A stretch of 64,000 bases of DNA from Candidatus Pseudobutyricicoccus lothianensis (GTDB lineage: Bacteria; Bacillota; Clostridia; Oscillospirales; Butyricicoccaceae). This document shows positions 1 to 9,395 of the stretch, piece by piece. A program made the position numbers and the translations under genes. The stretch is taken from assembly GCA_904419295.1 (NCBI GenBank), contig CAJFRA010000005.1:26771-90770 (forward strand), given 5' to 3'. The notes below the pieces were generated by a model. The model searched no databases. It had not been told where the DNA came from and saw only the letters and a list, made by a program, of their open reading frames with translations. Position 1 is the stretch's first letter, and each line of letters starts with the position of its first letter.

Positions 1-2100
1 GTAGTAGGCCATATCGGCGGACACCGCATTTTGCAGCAGCAGGGCGATCAGTTCCGGGTCGCGAATGATGATCTCGCTCCCTTCCCAGCTGACGCTGCTT
101 TCGATCTGATGCTGTGTTACATACTCATCCAGCGCCGCCAGGGCAGCCTTTTCTTCTTCTGTGCCGTATTTCTGCATTTCTTCCAGATCCCAATGGGATT
201 CGTTGTAAAGCGTGGCCTGCTGTACATCCGTCACACTGACCCGGGTGTTGATGTAGGCCCCTCTTTGGGCCAACAGGCGAACCGTCTGCTCATAGCTGGC
301 ATAGACGGGCACCCGGGTGGTGGCCCCGTAATATTGGCCGTTGCTCGCCTGGTAATAGCCGCCGTCGTACTTCGCCCATTCGCTGAAAGTCAGCAGGGCC
401 ACCGGCGCTTGGTCCATCAGCTCTTCGATGGGAGTTGCCAAGATCTCCTGCCGCAGGGCGTCTGCCACGGCCTGGATGGTCTGGCTGTCGGATTCCCGGA
501 ATTGCTCCATGCCGCTTTGGTCCACCAGCATGGTCTTCTGTGCCGCCGCATCCATGGAATAGATGGGATAGTAATGGGTCTTGAATTCCTGGCTGTCCAT
601 CAGGGCCACCAGGTCTTCGGCCACGGAATCATACGTCACATAGTCGTAGCGGCGGTAGACCTGTCTCCCGCTCTCCAGGGTGTAGCGCACCACCATGTCA
701 AACCCGGAACGGTTGACCGAGGCCGGCGTGGGGAACGCGATGGAAGACGACTGGGTGTCTGCCGGCTGCTGCTCGACGACCTCCTGCTGGCTCTGTTCCA
801 CCGCCTGGCCGCACATCCGCAGGGCGGCGGCGATGTTGTCCGGCTCCTGCACTGCCAACCGGTCCAGCCGGTCCATCTGCTGCCGTCCGTAACTCCAGTT
901 GTTGTCCCGCTCCACGCTCACATCCGCCATAGGCGTCAGGATGCTGACGGCCTGCACCTGGTCCTGTTCCGGCAGGAACGTGTCGTAGTGGAATACATCC
1001 ATGGCCAGCATGGCATACAGGGCGATAAACGCCAGGGCAAAGACGCCAAAGGCCCGGATGTGGCAAAAAGCGGCTTTGAAATCCAGATGATAGATGATCT
1101 CCACCAGGCAGTGGGACAGCAAGCCGCCGCAGAGGAAGCCGAAGAAGAGCCAGCTCTGCCTGCCCCCCAGCAGGTAAAAGAACATGCCGCAGCCCAAGGT
1201 ACACAGGAACACGGCTACGTATTTGAGCACGGCGGCCGGCAGGCGGAAGGCCACAGCCTGCCCTGCTTTTTCCGAGGGGCGCCGCTGGTAGAGCCAGGCA
1301 CAGGCCAGGGCGATCACCACAGCGGCCAGCAGCCAAAGCAGCAGCGTCCAGCCCGGCTTTTCTGCCCCTTCGCTCTGTATGCTGAAATACATCCACATGG
1401 GCGATAGGATCTTCATCGCCCGCTCCAAGATCAGGTCCGGCAGGAACCAGTTGTCAAAAAACATCTCCATGTAGGCGGTATAGAGGCCCACGGCGGCCGG
1501 CGGCCCGATGAACAGCAGCGCGCAGCACAGCACGCCGGTGGCCGTGGTGCCCGCCAGCTGATGGGCCAGCACACAGATGCTGTAGATCAGCAAAAAGAAC
1601 ACCATGTGGCTGGCGATGGCCGAGGGGATCTGGGCGTCGGCCAGCACAGGGGCAAAGCCGCTGCAGGCCACGATGGCCGAGGCGATGGCCAGATTGGCCA
1701 GGTATGCCGCCGCGAACAGGGCGAACCCTGCCAAGTACCGGGCGGCGAAGAAAGTCCCCCGGCGCACCGGCAGGCTGTGGTAAAAATCCACTTGTTGACG
1801 GCTGTGCATAAAGCGGAACACCACTGCCGCCAGCAAAATGGCGCCGCCGGCCACGATCATCCCCACAAAAATGTTTTCCAGCCCCAGCAGGCTGCCCATG
1901 GCCTCCAGCTGATAACTCTCTCTCCCCTGCCTGCGGGCCTCCAAGGCATCCTGCACATATTTCAATATGGGCACTGGCAGGGCGAAGAACAACGCCAGCA
2001 CAAAGAGGGCGACCGCCCACAGCTGGTGGCGCAGCGTTTCCCCCATCAGCTGCCAGATCTGCCGGGCTATGCCTTTAGAATAGGAGTTTTTTGATGTCAT
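1..2100 (-). CDS. ABC-2-type permease, C-terminus cut by window edge
   Basis: Translating the minus strand from ATG at 2100 gives 700 uninterrupted codons running off the left edge, so the stop is not seen. The N-terminal ~380 residues hold several long hydrophobic segments (for example around residues 25-45, 70-90 and 110-160). A large soluble, probably extracellular, region follows (D/E/Q-rich, with a QSQQEVVEQQ stretch). The start overlaps the end of the ATPase gene by 26 bp, so the two are translationally linked in a GntR-ATPase-permease operon like ytrABC of Bacillus. The family and substrate cannot be named more closely. Several long frames on the opposite strand here are antisense shadows. 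Confidence 0.82.
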   Translation of the reverse strand, partial: MTSKNSYSKGIARQIWQLMGETLRHQLWAVALFVLALFFALPVPILKYVQDALEARRQGRESYQLEAMGSLLGLENIFVGMIVAGGAILLAAVVFRFMHSRQQVDFYHSLPVRRGTFFAARYLAGFALFAAAYLANLAIASAIVACSGFAPVLADAQIPSAIASHMVFFLLIYSICVLAHQLAGTTATGVLCCALLFIGPPAAVGLYTAYMEMFFDNWFLPDLILERAMKILSPMWMYFSIQSEGAEKPGWTLLLWLLAAVVIALACAWLYQRRPSEKAGQAVAFRLPAAVLKYVAVFLCTLGCGMFFYLLGGRQSWLFFGFLCGGLLSHCLVEIIYHLDFKAAFCHIRAFGVFALAFIALYAMLAMDVFHYDTFLPEQDQVQAVSILTPMADVSVERDNNWSYGRQQMDRLDRLAVQEPDNIAAALRMCGQAVEQSQQEVVEQQPADTQSSSIAFPTPASVNRSGFDMVVRYTLESGRQVYRRYDYVTYDSVAEDLVALMDSQEFKTHYYPIYSMDAAAQKTMLVDQSGMEQFRESDSQTIQAVADALRQEILATPIEELMDQAPVALLTFSEWAKYDGGYYQASNGQYYGATTRVPVYASYEQTVRLLAQRGAYINTRVSVTDVQQATLYNESHWDLEEMQKYGTEEEKAALAALDEYVTQHQIESSVSWEGSEIIIRDPELIALLLQNAVSADMAYY

Positions 2101-2974
2101 AGCCGCACACCTCCGTTTCACTAATAAAGATCTCCTCCAGCGTCAGGGGGAGCACTTCAAAGAAGATGGGCCGCATCTCCTGGATGCGAGCCGTCAAATC
2201 CTCCCGGTTGGCCCGGGCCGTCACTGTGTATAGGCTGCCCCGCTGCTCAAATTGCAGCACTTCCAGCGGTGCGAAGTCCTCCCGCCTCATGGGGTCGTCA
2301 AAGACGCACTGCACTTTGTTGATGCCCAGTTTCATATCGTCCAGATCCCGCGAAAACAGGATGCCGCCCCGGTGGAGCAGGCCCACATGGTCGCAGATGT
2401 CCTCCAGCTCCCGCAGGTTGTGGGAGGCTACCACAGGCGTCAGGCCCCGCTGGGCGATGCCGTCGGCAAACAGGCTCTTCACCGCCTGCCGGGCCACCGG
2501 GTCCAGCCCGTCAAAAGTCTCGTCGCAAAACAGGTAGTCCGTGCCCGCACATACGCCGCAGATCACCGACAGCTGTTTTTTCATGCCCTTGGAAAAGGTG
2601 TTCACCTTGCGGCCCATATCCAGCTCAAAGCTCTGCATCAGCTGCTGGAAGCGGCCCTTGTCAAACTGGGGATAGACCCGGGCGTAAAAATCCCGCATCT
2701 CCTCCGGGGTGGTATTGGCATAAAAATACTGGTCGTCTGAAATGTAAAAGATCTTTCTTTTTACCGCGGGGTTTTCGTACACGGTTTCCCCGTCCACCTC
2801 CAGGCTGCCGCTATCCGGCTTGAGCACGCCGGCCGCCAGCCGCAAAAAGGTGGATTTGCCTGCGCCGTTGGAGCCGATCAGGCCGAATACGCTGCCGTCG
2901 CGGATCTGGGCGCTGACACGGTCGATGGCGTGGATCGCGCCAAAGCATTTGGTCACATCGGTGGCTTGGATCAT
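2075..2974 (-). CDS. ABC transporter ATP-binding protein (YtrB-like)
   Basis: Nucleotide-binding subunit of 299 residues that would power the neighbouring permease. Walker A GSNGAGKST lies at residues 34-42, the signature region reads FSKGMKKQLS, and Walker B ends in LFCDETFDGLD with the catalytic Glu. The C-terminal ~80 residues form an accessory domain, common in the ABC-2 drug, antibiotic or lantibiotic exporter class. ATG at 2974 is chosen because GGAGGAG lies 7-8 nt upstream; an upstream in-frame ATG would overlap the regulator much more. Its ATG overlaps the regulator stop (ATGA, 4 bp). The exported substrate is unknown. Confidence 0.93.
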   Translation of the reverse strand: MIQATDVTKCFGAIHAIDRVSAQIRDGSVFGLIGSNGAGKSTFLRLAAGVLKPDSGSLEVDGETVYENPAVKRKIFYISDDQYFYANTTPEEMRDFYARVYPQFDKGRFQQLMQSFELDMGRKVNTFSKGMKKQLSVICGVCAGTDYLFCDETFDGLDPVARQAVKSLFADGIAQRGLTPVVASHNLRELEDICDHVGLLHRGGILFSRDLDDMKLGINKVQCVFDDPMRREDFAPLEVLQFEQRGSLYTVTARANREDLTARIQEMRPIFFEVLPLTLEEIFISETEVCGYDIKKLLF

Positions 2975-3357
2975 GCTTTCTCTCCTCCTTTTCTCCGCTG
3001 GATGGTCTGCCGCAGCCACTGTTCCAGCTGTTCTTCTGTGGCGCCCAGTTCCATGGCCTGGATCACCTGTTGGGCCAAAGCGTCCAGCAAAGCCCGCAGC
3101 TTTTCCTCTTTGAGCTTCGCCGCGTCATCCGCAACGAAATTGCCCTTTCCCTTGACCGCATAGATCACACCCGCTTTTTCCAGCTCGGAATAAGCCCTTT
3201 GTATGGTGTTGGGATTGATGGAAAGCTCCATGGCCAGCTGGCGCACCGACGGCAGCTGGCTGCCGGGCCCCAGAACGCCCCGCGCCGCCAGATCTTCAAT
3301 GCTGGCCATGATCTGCTCATAGATCGGCCTCCTGTCTTTATAATCGATGGTGATCAC
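2971..3357 (-). CDS. GntR-family regulator, YtrA type
   Basis: Short 128-residue GntR protein. The N-terminal winged helix (residues ~10-75) includes PSVRQLAMELSINPNTIQRA as the recognition region, and only a short C-terminal dimerisation tail follows, as in the YtrA subfamily. The GTG at 3357 starts a typical N-terminus (ITIDYKDRRPIYEQI); a purine-rich AGGAGGGAGGG lies just upstream. An ATG further up at 3390 is possible but sits within or near the promoter-operator. First gene of a regulator-ATPase-permease operon. YtrA regulators usually repress their own operon until a cell-wall-active compound is present; the ligand here is unknown. Confidence 0.9.
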   Translation of the reverse strand: MITIDYKDRRPIYEQIMASIEDLAARGVLGPGSQLPSVRQLAMELSINPNTIQRAYSELEKAGVIYAVKGKGNFVADDAAKLKEEKLRALLDALAQQVIQAMELGATEEQLEQWLRQTIQRRKGGEKA

Positions 3358-3395
3358 ACCGCTTCCCTCCCTCCTGGGTCTGTTCTGCATAAAGT

Positions 3396-3450
3396 GTATT
3401 ATTCGTACTAATACAGTTGATATTCTATACAGCCCTGCCCCTTTTGTCAA
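3396..3450 (-). promoter_or_regulatory. Promoter and palindromic operator of the GntR-ABC operon
   Basis: On the minus strand TTGACA (3445-3450), a 17-bp spacer and TAGAAT (3422-3427) form a near-consensus sigma-A promoter. Eight bases downstream of the -10 lies a 6-bp inverted repeat, GTATTA-N7-TAATAC (3396-3414). This is the kind of site YtrA-type regulators bind, so autorepression is inferred. Confidence 0.75.
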
Positions 3451-3552
3451 GGGGAAAATGGGCCCCGGTTCCCTCACCTCCGGGCAGCTCCGCTGTTTTG
3501 CCCAAATCGCAGCCACATTTTTAGGCAAATACGCCAAATCTACCCCGCTTTC

Positions 3553-3581
3553 TGGACAATTTGCCGTGAAGCTTCTATAAT
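3553..3581 (+). promoter_or_regulatory. Promoter of pepD
   Basis: TGGACA (3553-3558), 17-bp spacer, perfect TATAAT (3576-3581), about 67 bp before the pepD ATG. Confidence 0.7.
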
Positions 3582-3647
3582 GGACTTCGGATAGAAAAAC
3601 AGGGCGCACACTGGATGCACCCTTATTTCGCAAGGAGGAAGTTCACC

Positions 3648-5102
3648 ATGGAATACCTGTTGAAAGACCGGGAGCCCAAAGAGGCCCTGCGGTATTTTGA
3701 AGAGATCAGCGCCATCCCCCGGGGCTCGGGCAACGAAGAGGCCATCAGCCAATACCTGCTGGATTTTGCCAAAGCCCACGGTCTGGACGCCTACCGGGAC
3801 AGCGCTTGGAACGTCTATATCACAAAGCCCGGCTCTGCCGGCTGTGAATCCCTGCCCCCGCTGATGCTCCAGGGCCACACCGACATGGTCTGCGAAAAGA
3901 ACCACAATGTGGACCACGACTTTACCAAAGACCCCATCAAGCTGGTGGTGGAAGGGAACATCCTGCGGGCCGACGGCACCACGTTAGGCGCCGACAACGG
4001 CGTGGCTGTGGCTTGGATGCTTTCGATCCTGGCCGACGATTCCCTCAAGCATCCGCCCCTGGAATGCGTGTTCACCGCCTCGGAGGAAGTGGGACTGATC
4101 GGCGCCCACAACCTGGAGTTTGACCGCATCCACGCCCGCCGCCTGATCAACCTGGATTGCGGCCCGGAAGGCGTGTTCTGCTGCGGCAGCGCCGGCGGCC
4201 AAGTGACGGATCTCCGCCTGCCCCTCCGTCGGGAAGAGGCCCAGGGCCTGCCGCTGACCATTCGCATCCGCGGCCTTTCCGGCGGCCATTCGGGCGGCTT
4301 GATCCACAAGGGCCTGGGCAACGCCAACGTGCTGATGGGCCGCATCCTGCGGAACCTGTGCCAGGCGTTCCCCTGCCGCCTGATCCAATGCGATGGCGGC
4401 GACAAAGACAACGCCATCCCCCGGGAATGCGACGCTGTGGTCCTGGTGGAGGAGAGCAGCAAAGAGCAAGCTCAGGCCATCGTGAACCGGGTGGAAGCCG
4501 AGATCCAGGGCCAGCTGATGCCCGAAGATGAAAACTTCCACATAGAGCTGGAGTGGGCGCCGGCCGGTTCCTGCCAAGCGGTCACGGCGGAAGACACGGT
4601 CAAGATGATGCATCTGATGGTGATGCTGCCCTGCGGCCCTCAGCTGCGGGATCTGACCATGAACGACCGGGTCGTCTCCTCGGAAAACTTCGCCAGCGTG
4701 CACACCGATGACCAGGGCGTCAAGTGTGTGATCTCCATGCGCAGCAGCAACGACGCCTACCGGCAGGATATGGCCGCCCGGCTGGAGATCCTGGGCCAGC
4801 TGACCGGTGCTTCCATCCGCCATCACGACGATTACGATTCCTGGGAGATCGAAAAGAACTCCCCCATCCGCGAGCATGTGCTGGCCTGCTACAAAGAGCT
4901 CACCGGCCAGGATGGCAAGATCGTAGCCACCCACGGCGGCCTGGAATGCGGCATTTTCCAAAAGCGCATCCCCGGCATCGATATGGTGACCATGAGCTGC
5001 AACTGTTCGGGCGCCCATTCGCCGGATGAATGCATGGAGCTGGATTCCTTTGGCCGCACCTACCAGCTGCTGTGCCGCGTGCTGGCCAGCCTGTGCCAAT
5101 AA
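3648..5102 (+). CDS. pepD: Cytosolic aminoacyl-histidine dipeptidase (PepD, M20C)
   Basis: Zinc dipeptidase of 484 residues that splits Xaa-His and other dipeptides in the cytosol. The M20 metal ligands and catalytic residues are visible: GHTDMVCE (His77, Asp79), LGADNGVA (Asp116), SEEVGLIGA (Glu146/Glu147) and LINLDCG. The C-terminal GGLECGIF and GAHSPDE blocks are typical of PepD, and the length matches the family (~480). ATG 3648 follows AAGGAGG at 8-9 nt. Monocistronic, with its own promoter and terminator. One of several peptidases in the window. Confidence 0.95.
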   Translation: MEYLLKDREPKEALRYFEEISAIPRGSGNEEAISQYLLDFAKAHGLDAYRDSAWNVYITKPGSAGCESLPPLMLQGHTDMVCEKNHNVDHDFTKDPIKLVVEGNILRADGTTLGADNGVAVAWMLSILADDSLKHPPLECVFTASEEVGLIGAHNLEFDRIHARRLINLDCGPEGVFCCGSAGGQVTDLRLPLRREEAQGLPLTIRIRGLSGGHSGGLIHKGLGNANVLMGRILRNLCQAFPCRLIQCDGGDKDNAIPRECDAVVLVEESSKEQAQAIVNRVEAEIQGQLMPEDENFHIELEWAPAGSCQAVTAEDTVKMMHLMVMLPCGPQLRDLTMNDRVVSSENFASVHTDDQGVKCVISMRSSNDAYRQDMAARLEILGQLTGASIRHHDDYDSWEIEKNSPIREHVLACYKELTGQDGKIVATHGGLECGIFQKRIPGIDMVTMSCNCSGAHSPDECMELDSFGRTYQLLCRVLASLCQ

Positions 5103-5151
5103 GCCATACTCCTCCAGAGGGCAGATGATCTCCAGCGTCCCCTCTGGGGCT

Positions 5152-5189
5152 CCAAGCGTCCGCCTATAGGTGGACGCTTGGCTTTTTTT
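5152..5189 (+). terminator. Rho-independent terminator of pepD
   Basis: Ten-bp perfect stem CCAAGCGTCC / GGACGCTTGG (5152-5161 with 5172-5181), followed by seven T. Confidence 0.9.
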
Positions 5190-5318
5190 CACCTTTTTCC
5201 GCCCCCAATTTACAAAAAGTTGTTTTTTCAGCCGCCGCCGTGTGGTATGATAGAAGTGATATTTTCGGCCCTTTTTGCGGGCCTGTGGGGCGGAGGTGAT
5301 GGGCACACGAAAACGTTA

Positions 5319-6848
5319 TTGAAAAAGCTGCTGAAGTTTTTGACGCTCCGTGTGACCTTGGTGGGCCTGTCCATCCTGGCCCAGGCGGGCATCCTGATCT
5401 TTGCCCTGGTGCAGTTCGATATCAACTTTGTCGAATTCTACGCCTTCTCCCTGGTGCTCAGCTTGGGGATCGTCCTGTGGCTCATCAACCGCAACACCAA
5501 CCCGGCCTATAAGATCGCCTGGATCGTGCCCATTTTGCTGTTTCCCATCTTTGGCGGCATGTTCTACCTGCTGCTGGGCGGCAACCACATGGGCTTCCAC
5601 TCCAAAAAGAAGATGCAGGGCATCCAGCGGAAGATCGCCAACAACCTGCACACCAACGACGGATTGATCCATCGGGTCAAGACCCGGGACCCCCAGGCTG
5701 CCGGCCTGATGCGGTACATCCAAACCTATGCTTACTGTCCCCCTTGTGAGAACACAGCCACCAAATACTACGCCCTGGGCGAACTGGCCTTTGCCGATAT
5801 GAAAGCAGAGCTGCGCCGGGCCAAGCATTACATCTTTTTGGAATATTTCATCATTGAACACGGTACGATGTGGGATGAGATCTTGGCGATCTTGCGGGAA
5901 AAGGTGGCGGAGGGCGTGGATGTGCGGGTGATCTACGACGACCTGGGCTGTGTGATGACGCTGCCCTACCGCTATGATCTGGAGCTGGAAGCCATGGGCA
6001 TCCGCTGCTGTGTGTTCAACCCCTTCCTGCCGGTGCTCAACTCCCATTTCAACCACCGGGACCACCGGAAGATCCTTGTGGTAGATGGGCATACGGCTTT
6101 TACCGGCGGCATCAACCTGGCCGACGAATACATCAACGCCTACCCCAAATACGGCCACTGGAAAGATACGGCCATCTTGCTGCGGGGTGAGGCGGCCTGG
6201 AACCTGACGGTGCTGTTCCTTTCCACATGGGACCATCTGCGGGGGGAAGATGAAAGCCTTTCCTCCTTTTTGCCCAAAGAGAGCCCGCCTGTCTATGGCA
6301 AAGGGGTGGTGCAGCCTTTTGCCGACAACCCGCTGGATGAAGAGGCGGTCTCTCAGACCGTGTACCTCCACTTGATCAACACGGCCACCCGCTATGTGTA
6401 CATCAACACCCCTTACCTGGTCATCGACAACGAAACGGTCGTCGCCCTGACCAGCGCAGCCAAGCGGGGGGTGGATGTGCGCATCATCACGCCCCATATC
6501 CCGGATAAATGGTTCGTCCACGCAGTGACCCGGGCCAATTACGAAGTGCTGGTCCAAGCAGGCGTGCGCATCTATGAATATACGCCGGGCTTCAACCACG
6601 CCAAGACCTTTGCGGTGGATGACACCCTGGGTGTGGTCGGCACCATCAATATGGATTTCCGCAGCCTCTATCTCCACTTTGAATGCGGCGCCCTGTTGTA
6701 TGATACCGACACGGTGCGGGATGTGCGGGATGACTTTTTGCAGACCCTGCGGCGCTGCCAGATCATTTCGCTGGCCGATTGCCGCAGCGTGCGCTTGTAC
6801 CAAAAGCTGGGCCGCGCCCTGTTGCGCATGTTTGCCCCTTTGATGTAA
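5319..6848 (+). CDS. cls: Cardiolipin synthase (phospholipase D family)
   Basis: Membrane enzyme joining two phosphatidylglycerols into cardiolipin. Two N-terminal membrane helices are followed by two HKD catalytic motifs: HRKILVVD at ~249 and HAKTFAVDD at ~427. About 509 residues, normal for the family. The start is uncertain. TTG at 5319 gives the expected N-terminus (LKKLLKFLTLR), but the strong ribosome-binding site GGAGGTGAT (5292-5300) is 18 nt upstream and directly precedes an ATG (5299) in another frame. That ATG reads seven codons (MGTRKRY) and stops in a TGA overlapping the TTG. ATG at 5247 is an alternative but lacks a ribosome-binding site and overlaps a -10-like TATGAT. Confidence 0.9.
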   Translation: MKKLLKFLTLRVTLVGLSILAQAGILIFALVQFDINFVEFYAFSLVLSLGIVLWLINRNTNPAYKIAWIVPILLFPIFGGMFYLLLGGNHMGFHSKKKMQGIQRKIANNLHTNDGLIHRVKTRDPQAAGLMRYIQTYAYCPPCENTATKYYALGELAFADMKAELRRAKHYIFLEYFIIEHGTMWDEILAILREKVAEGVDVRVIYDDLGCVMTLPYRYDLELEAMGIRCCVFNPFLPVLNSHFNHRDHRKILVVDGHTAFTGGINLADEYINAYPKYGHWKDTAILLRGEAAWNLTVLFLSTWDHLRGEDESLSSFLPKESPPVYGKGVVQPFADNPLDEEAVSQTVYLHLINTATRYVYINTPYLVIDNETVVALTSAAKRGVDVRIITPHIPDKWFVHAVTRANYEVLVQAGVRIYEYTPGFNHAKTFAVDDTLGVVGTINMDFRSLYLHFECGALLYDTDTVRDVRDDFLQTLRRCQIISLADCRSVRLYQKLGRALLRMFAPLM

Positions 6849-6888
6849 GATACGTCCGAAAAACCATGGAAGAACGGAGGAACCCAAT

Positions 6889-7152
6889 ATGAAAAAGCGT
6901 ACAAAAGTAGCCCTGTTCGCCGCGGCAGCGGCCGGCGTGGCCGTGGCTGGCGCCAAGCTGGCCCAGGCTGTGCAGCAAAAGAACGAAGAGCTCAACGACT
7001 TGATCGCCAACCCCGTCCCCCCGGCTGAGGAAGAGGATACCAGCGATTATGTGATGCCCGGCGAGGAAGCTGAGGCCACAGAACCCGCTGCCCCTGCCGA
7101 AGAAGAGGCTCAGGAGGAAGAGGAAGAAGAGGAGATCCAATCGGCGCAATAA
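6889..7152 (+). CDS. Small membrane-anchored acidic protein
   Basis: Protein of 87 residues: a basic start (MKKRTK), one hydrophobic Ala/Val/Gly-rich helix at ~8-28 (signal anchor or uncleaved signal), then a low-complexity tail very rich in Glu, Ala and Pro ending in seven consecutive Glu. ATG is preceded by GGAGG at ~9 nt. It lies 40 bp after the cardiolipin synthase gene in the same direction and is probably co-transcribed. No family recognised; the negative tail suggests a surface or cation-binding role, but that is a guess. Confidence 0.75.
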   Translation: MKKRTKVALFAAAAAGVAVAGAKLAQAVQQKNEELNDLIANPVPPAEEEDTSDYVMPGEEAEATEPAAPAEEEAQEEEEEEEIQSAQ

Positions 7153-7230
7153 GGGACAGTCTGGTCTCTGTACAGCCCAAACGGAAACGCCTCTCCACAA
7201 GCTGTGGAAAAACACTTGACACCGCAAAAA

Positions 7231-7254
7231 AGGGAACGGCAGCTGCCGTTCCCT
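7231..7254. terminator. Bidirectional terminator
   Basis: Perfect 24-bp palindrome (arms AGGGAACGGCAG / CTGCCGTTCCCT) with an A-run before and a T-run after, between two convergent genes. Confidence 0.88.
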
Positions 7255-7266
7255 TTTCCTTTTGGC

Positions 7267-8439
7267 TCAATGCCTGTTTTTCACCTGTGTTTCAAATTCC
7301 TCATCCACCTGCTGGCGGAAGTCCCCATCGGTGAACAGCCGCAGCCCCGCCTGGGCCATGGCCTGGGCGGCTTTCATCATCTGCCCATAGGCGTAGTCGG
7401 TGTCCGCCGCGGCGGCAAACTCCAGGGTGTGGCTGGCGGTCCCCTTTTCCGCGATCTTAAAGTAGGTATGTACGGCGGGCATCTTCAGCGTCACATTGCC
7501 GATATCCGAAGAGCCGTAGCGGCCAATGAGGGGCGCCCGCTCCACGGTCTCGCCCATTTCTTCCAATGCCTTCTGGATCTCCCGCTCGATGTGGTCGTTG
7601 GGGTAGCGCTCCGCATAGCCCCGCTCCAGGGTGTATTCCGCCCGGGCCCCGGTGATCTGCTCCACCCCGGCAATGACCCTTTTCAAATGGCCCATGACCA
7701 CGTCGCCGTCGTCTTGGGTGCGCACCCGGATGCTGAACTGGGCGTGGGCATAATCGGGGATCACGTTGCAGGCTTTGCCGCCATCCAGGATCACGCCGTT
7801 CAAATTGGCGTCGGTGGGCAGCAGCGGCCGCAGGTTGTCGATGCAGTTGAACAGCATGATCAGGGCGTTCAGCGCATTGATGCCGTTTTCCGGCCCGGCG
7901 GAATGGCAGCCTTTCCCGTGAAAGGCGATGTCAAACTTCACGGTGGCACGGCCGCCCCGGCCCACCAGGTTCTCTGTGGAAGGGTGCATCATAATGGCGT
8001 ATTGCACATCGTCAAAAGCGCCGTTTTCCAGCATGATGACCTTGCCGCCGCCCCCTTCTTCCGCCGGGGTGCCCATGACCACGATCTCGCCGCCGATCCG
8101 GTCTGCCAGCTTGCTGAGCATCAGCCCCGCCCCCACGGCGGCCGCTGCGATCAGGTTGTGGCCGCAGGCATGACCCAGGCCGGGCAAGCTGTCGTATTCC
8201 GCCAAAAAGGCCACCCGCACCCCGCCGGGCTGTTTGCCCTGGAACCGGGCCTTGAAGGCCGTTTCGATGCCGCCGGCCCCTTTTTCCACCGCAAAGCCGT
8301 GGCGTTCCAGCAGCTGGCAGCACCAGGCCTGGGCTTGGTGTTCTTCAAACCCCACTTCCGGGTGTTGGTGGATCTGGCGGCTCAGCGCCACGATCTCGCC
8401 TTCCAATTCCTTTGCGGCTTGTTTCAGCTGTTCATCCAT
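7267..8439 (-). CDS. M20 family amidohydrolase (AbgB/PgdA-like)
   Basis: Predicted metal-dependent amidohydrolase of 390 residues. EYDSLPGLGHACGHN, GTPAEEGGGGK and MMHPSTEN are hallmarks of the branch of M20 that includes p-aminobenzoyl-glutamate hydrolase subunit B and related N-acyl amino acid or peptide amidases. A dimerisation domain occupies roughly residues 170-290 (FHGKGCHSAGPENGINALNA). ATG 8439 follows GAAAGGATG. Possible promoter TTGCAA-N17-CATGAT in the upstream gap. The substrate is not deducible; folate-derived or acylated dipeptides are plausible. Confidence 0.88.
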   Translation of the reverse strand: MDEQLKQAAKELEGEIVALSRQIHQHPEVGFEEHQAQAWCCQLLERHGFAVEKGAGGIETAFKARFQGKQPGGVRVAFLAEYDSLPGLGHACGHNLIAAAAVGAGLMLSKLADRIGGEIVVMGTPAEEGGGGKVIMLENGAFDDVQYAIMMHPSTENLVGRGGRATVKFDIAFHGKGCHSAGPENGINALNALIMLFNCIDNLRPLLPTDANLNGVILDGGKACNVIPDYAHAQFSIRVRTQDDGDVVMGHLKRVIAGVEQITGARAEYTLERGYAERYPNDHIEREIQKALEEMGETVERAPLIGRYGSSDIGNVTLKMPAVHTYFKIAEKGTASHTLEFAAAADTDYAYGQMMKAAQAMAQAGLRLFTDGDFRQQVDEEFETQVKNRH

Positions 8440-8556
8440 TGCCTATCATCCTTTCTCTTGTGTGATGGAAAAGCGTACTATCCTAATCATGCCGCATTTT
8501 GCAGCAGTTTGCAAGGGGAAGGGAACGATCTCATCCATGTTTTCCCCGGGCCGCCC

Positions 8557-9354
8557 TTATCCCAAGGCCACATCCAAAACCATCATCACCAAAAAACCGG
8601 CCATGACGCCCAAGGTGCCGATGTTGGAGTGTTCGCCCAGATGGGCGGCTGGGATCAGCTCTTCCACCACCACATACAGCATGGCGCCGGCGGCAAAGGC
8701 CAAAACCCAGGGCATGATGGGCTGGATCCCCCCAGCCACCAGCACGGTCAGGATGCCAAAAACAGGCTCCACGATGCCGGACATGCTGCCATAAAGAAAG
8801 GCCCGGCCTGACGAAATGCCCTCCTGCCGCATGGGCAGGGAGATGGCCGCCCCTTCGGGGAAGTTTTGGATGCCGATGCCCAACGCCAACGCCATGGCGG
8901 CGGAATACAGCGCCGGGTCGCCGCCATGTTGGGCGGCCAGGGCAAAGGAAAGGCCCACGGCCATGCCCTCCGGTATGTTGTGCAGCGTCACCGCCAGCAC
9001 CATCAATGTGGTGCGCTTCAAATGGCTCTGCGCCCCTTCGGGCTGGGCGGACCCCGGGTGCAGATGGGGCAGCAGGAAATCCAGCCCCATCAAAAAGGCG
9101 ATGCCCAGCACAAAGCCCCCGGCGGCCGGTATCCAGCCGGCCATCCCTTGGCTTTCCGCCTCTTCGATGGCCGGGATCAGCAGCGACCAGACAGACGCCG
9201 CGATCATCACCCCTGCGGCAAACCCCATGAAGATCCGCTGCATTTTCACGCTTTCCCGCTGGCGGCGCAGCAAAAAGACCATGGCGGAGCCCAATGTAGT
9301 CATCAAAAAGGTAAAGCCCGTGCCCAACGCTGCCCATAAAATGGTTTCTTTCAT
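8557..9354 (-). CDS. ZIP family metal transporter
   Basis: Inner-membrane protein of 265 residues with about eight hydrophobic helices and the ZIP metal-site motifs HNIPEGMAVGL (helix IV) and QNFPEGAAISL (helix V). It imports divalent metal such as Zn2+, Fe2+ or Mn2+. A variable His-containing loop (LLPHLHPG) lies between helices III and IV. ATG 9354 was chosen as the family-typical start; a longer in-frame reading into the next gene is only an overlap artefact. Its promoter carries a metal-regulator-like palindrome, which supports metal-dependent expression. Confidence 0.92.
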   Translation of the reverse strand: MKETILWAALGTGFTFLMTTLGSAMVFLLRRQRESVKMQRIFMGFAAGVMIAASVWSLLIPAIEEAESQGMAGWIPAAGGFVLGIAFLMGLDFLLPHLHPGSAQPEGAQSHLKRTTLMVLAVTLHNIPEGMAVGLSFALAAQHGGDPALYSAAMALALGIGIQNFPEGAAISLPMRQEGISSGRAFLYGSMSGIVEPVFGILTVLVAGGIQPIMPWVLAFAAGAMLYVVVEELIPAAHLGEHSNIGTLGVMAGFLVMMVLDVALG

Positions 9355-9395
9355 CGTATCCCTCGTTTCTCTCGCCGGTTCTGTATGATCCATGT

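Noticed and set aside
5316..7010. Long minus-strand frame opposite cardiolipin synthase
   Set aside because: Low-complexity His/Gln/Gly translation; the HKD motifs are on the plus strand.
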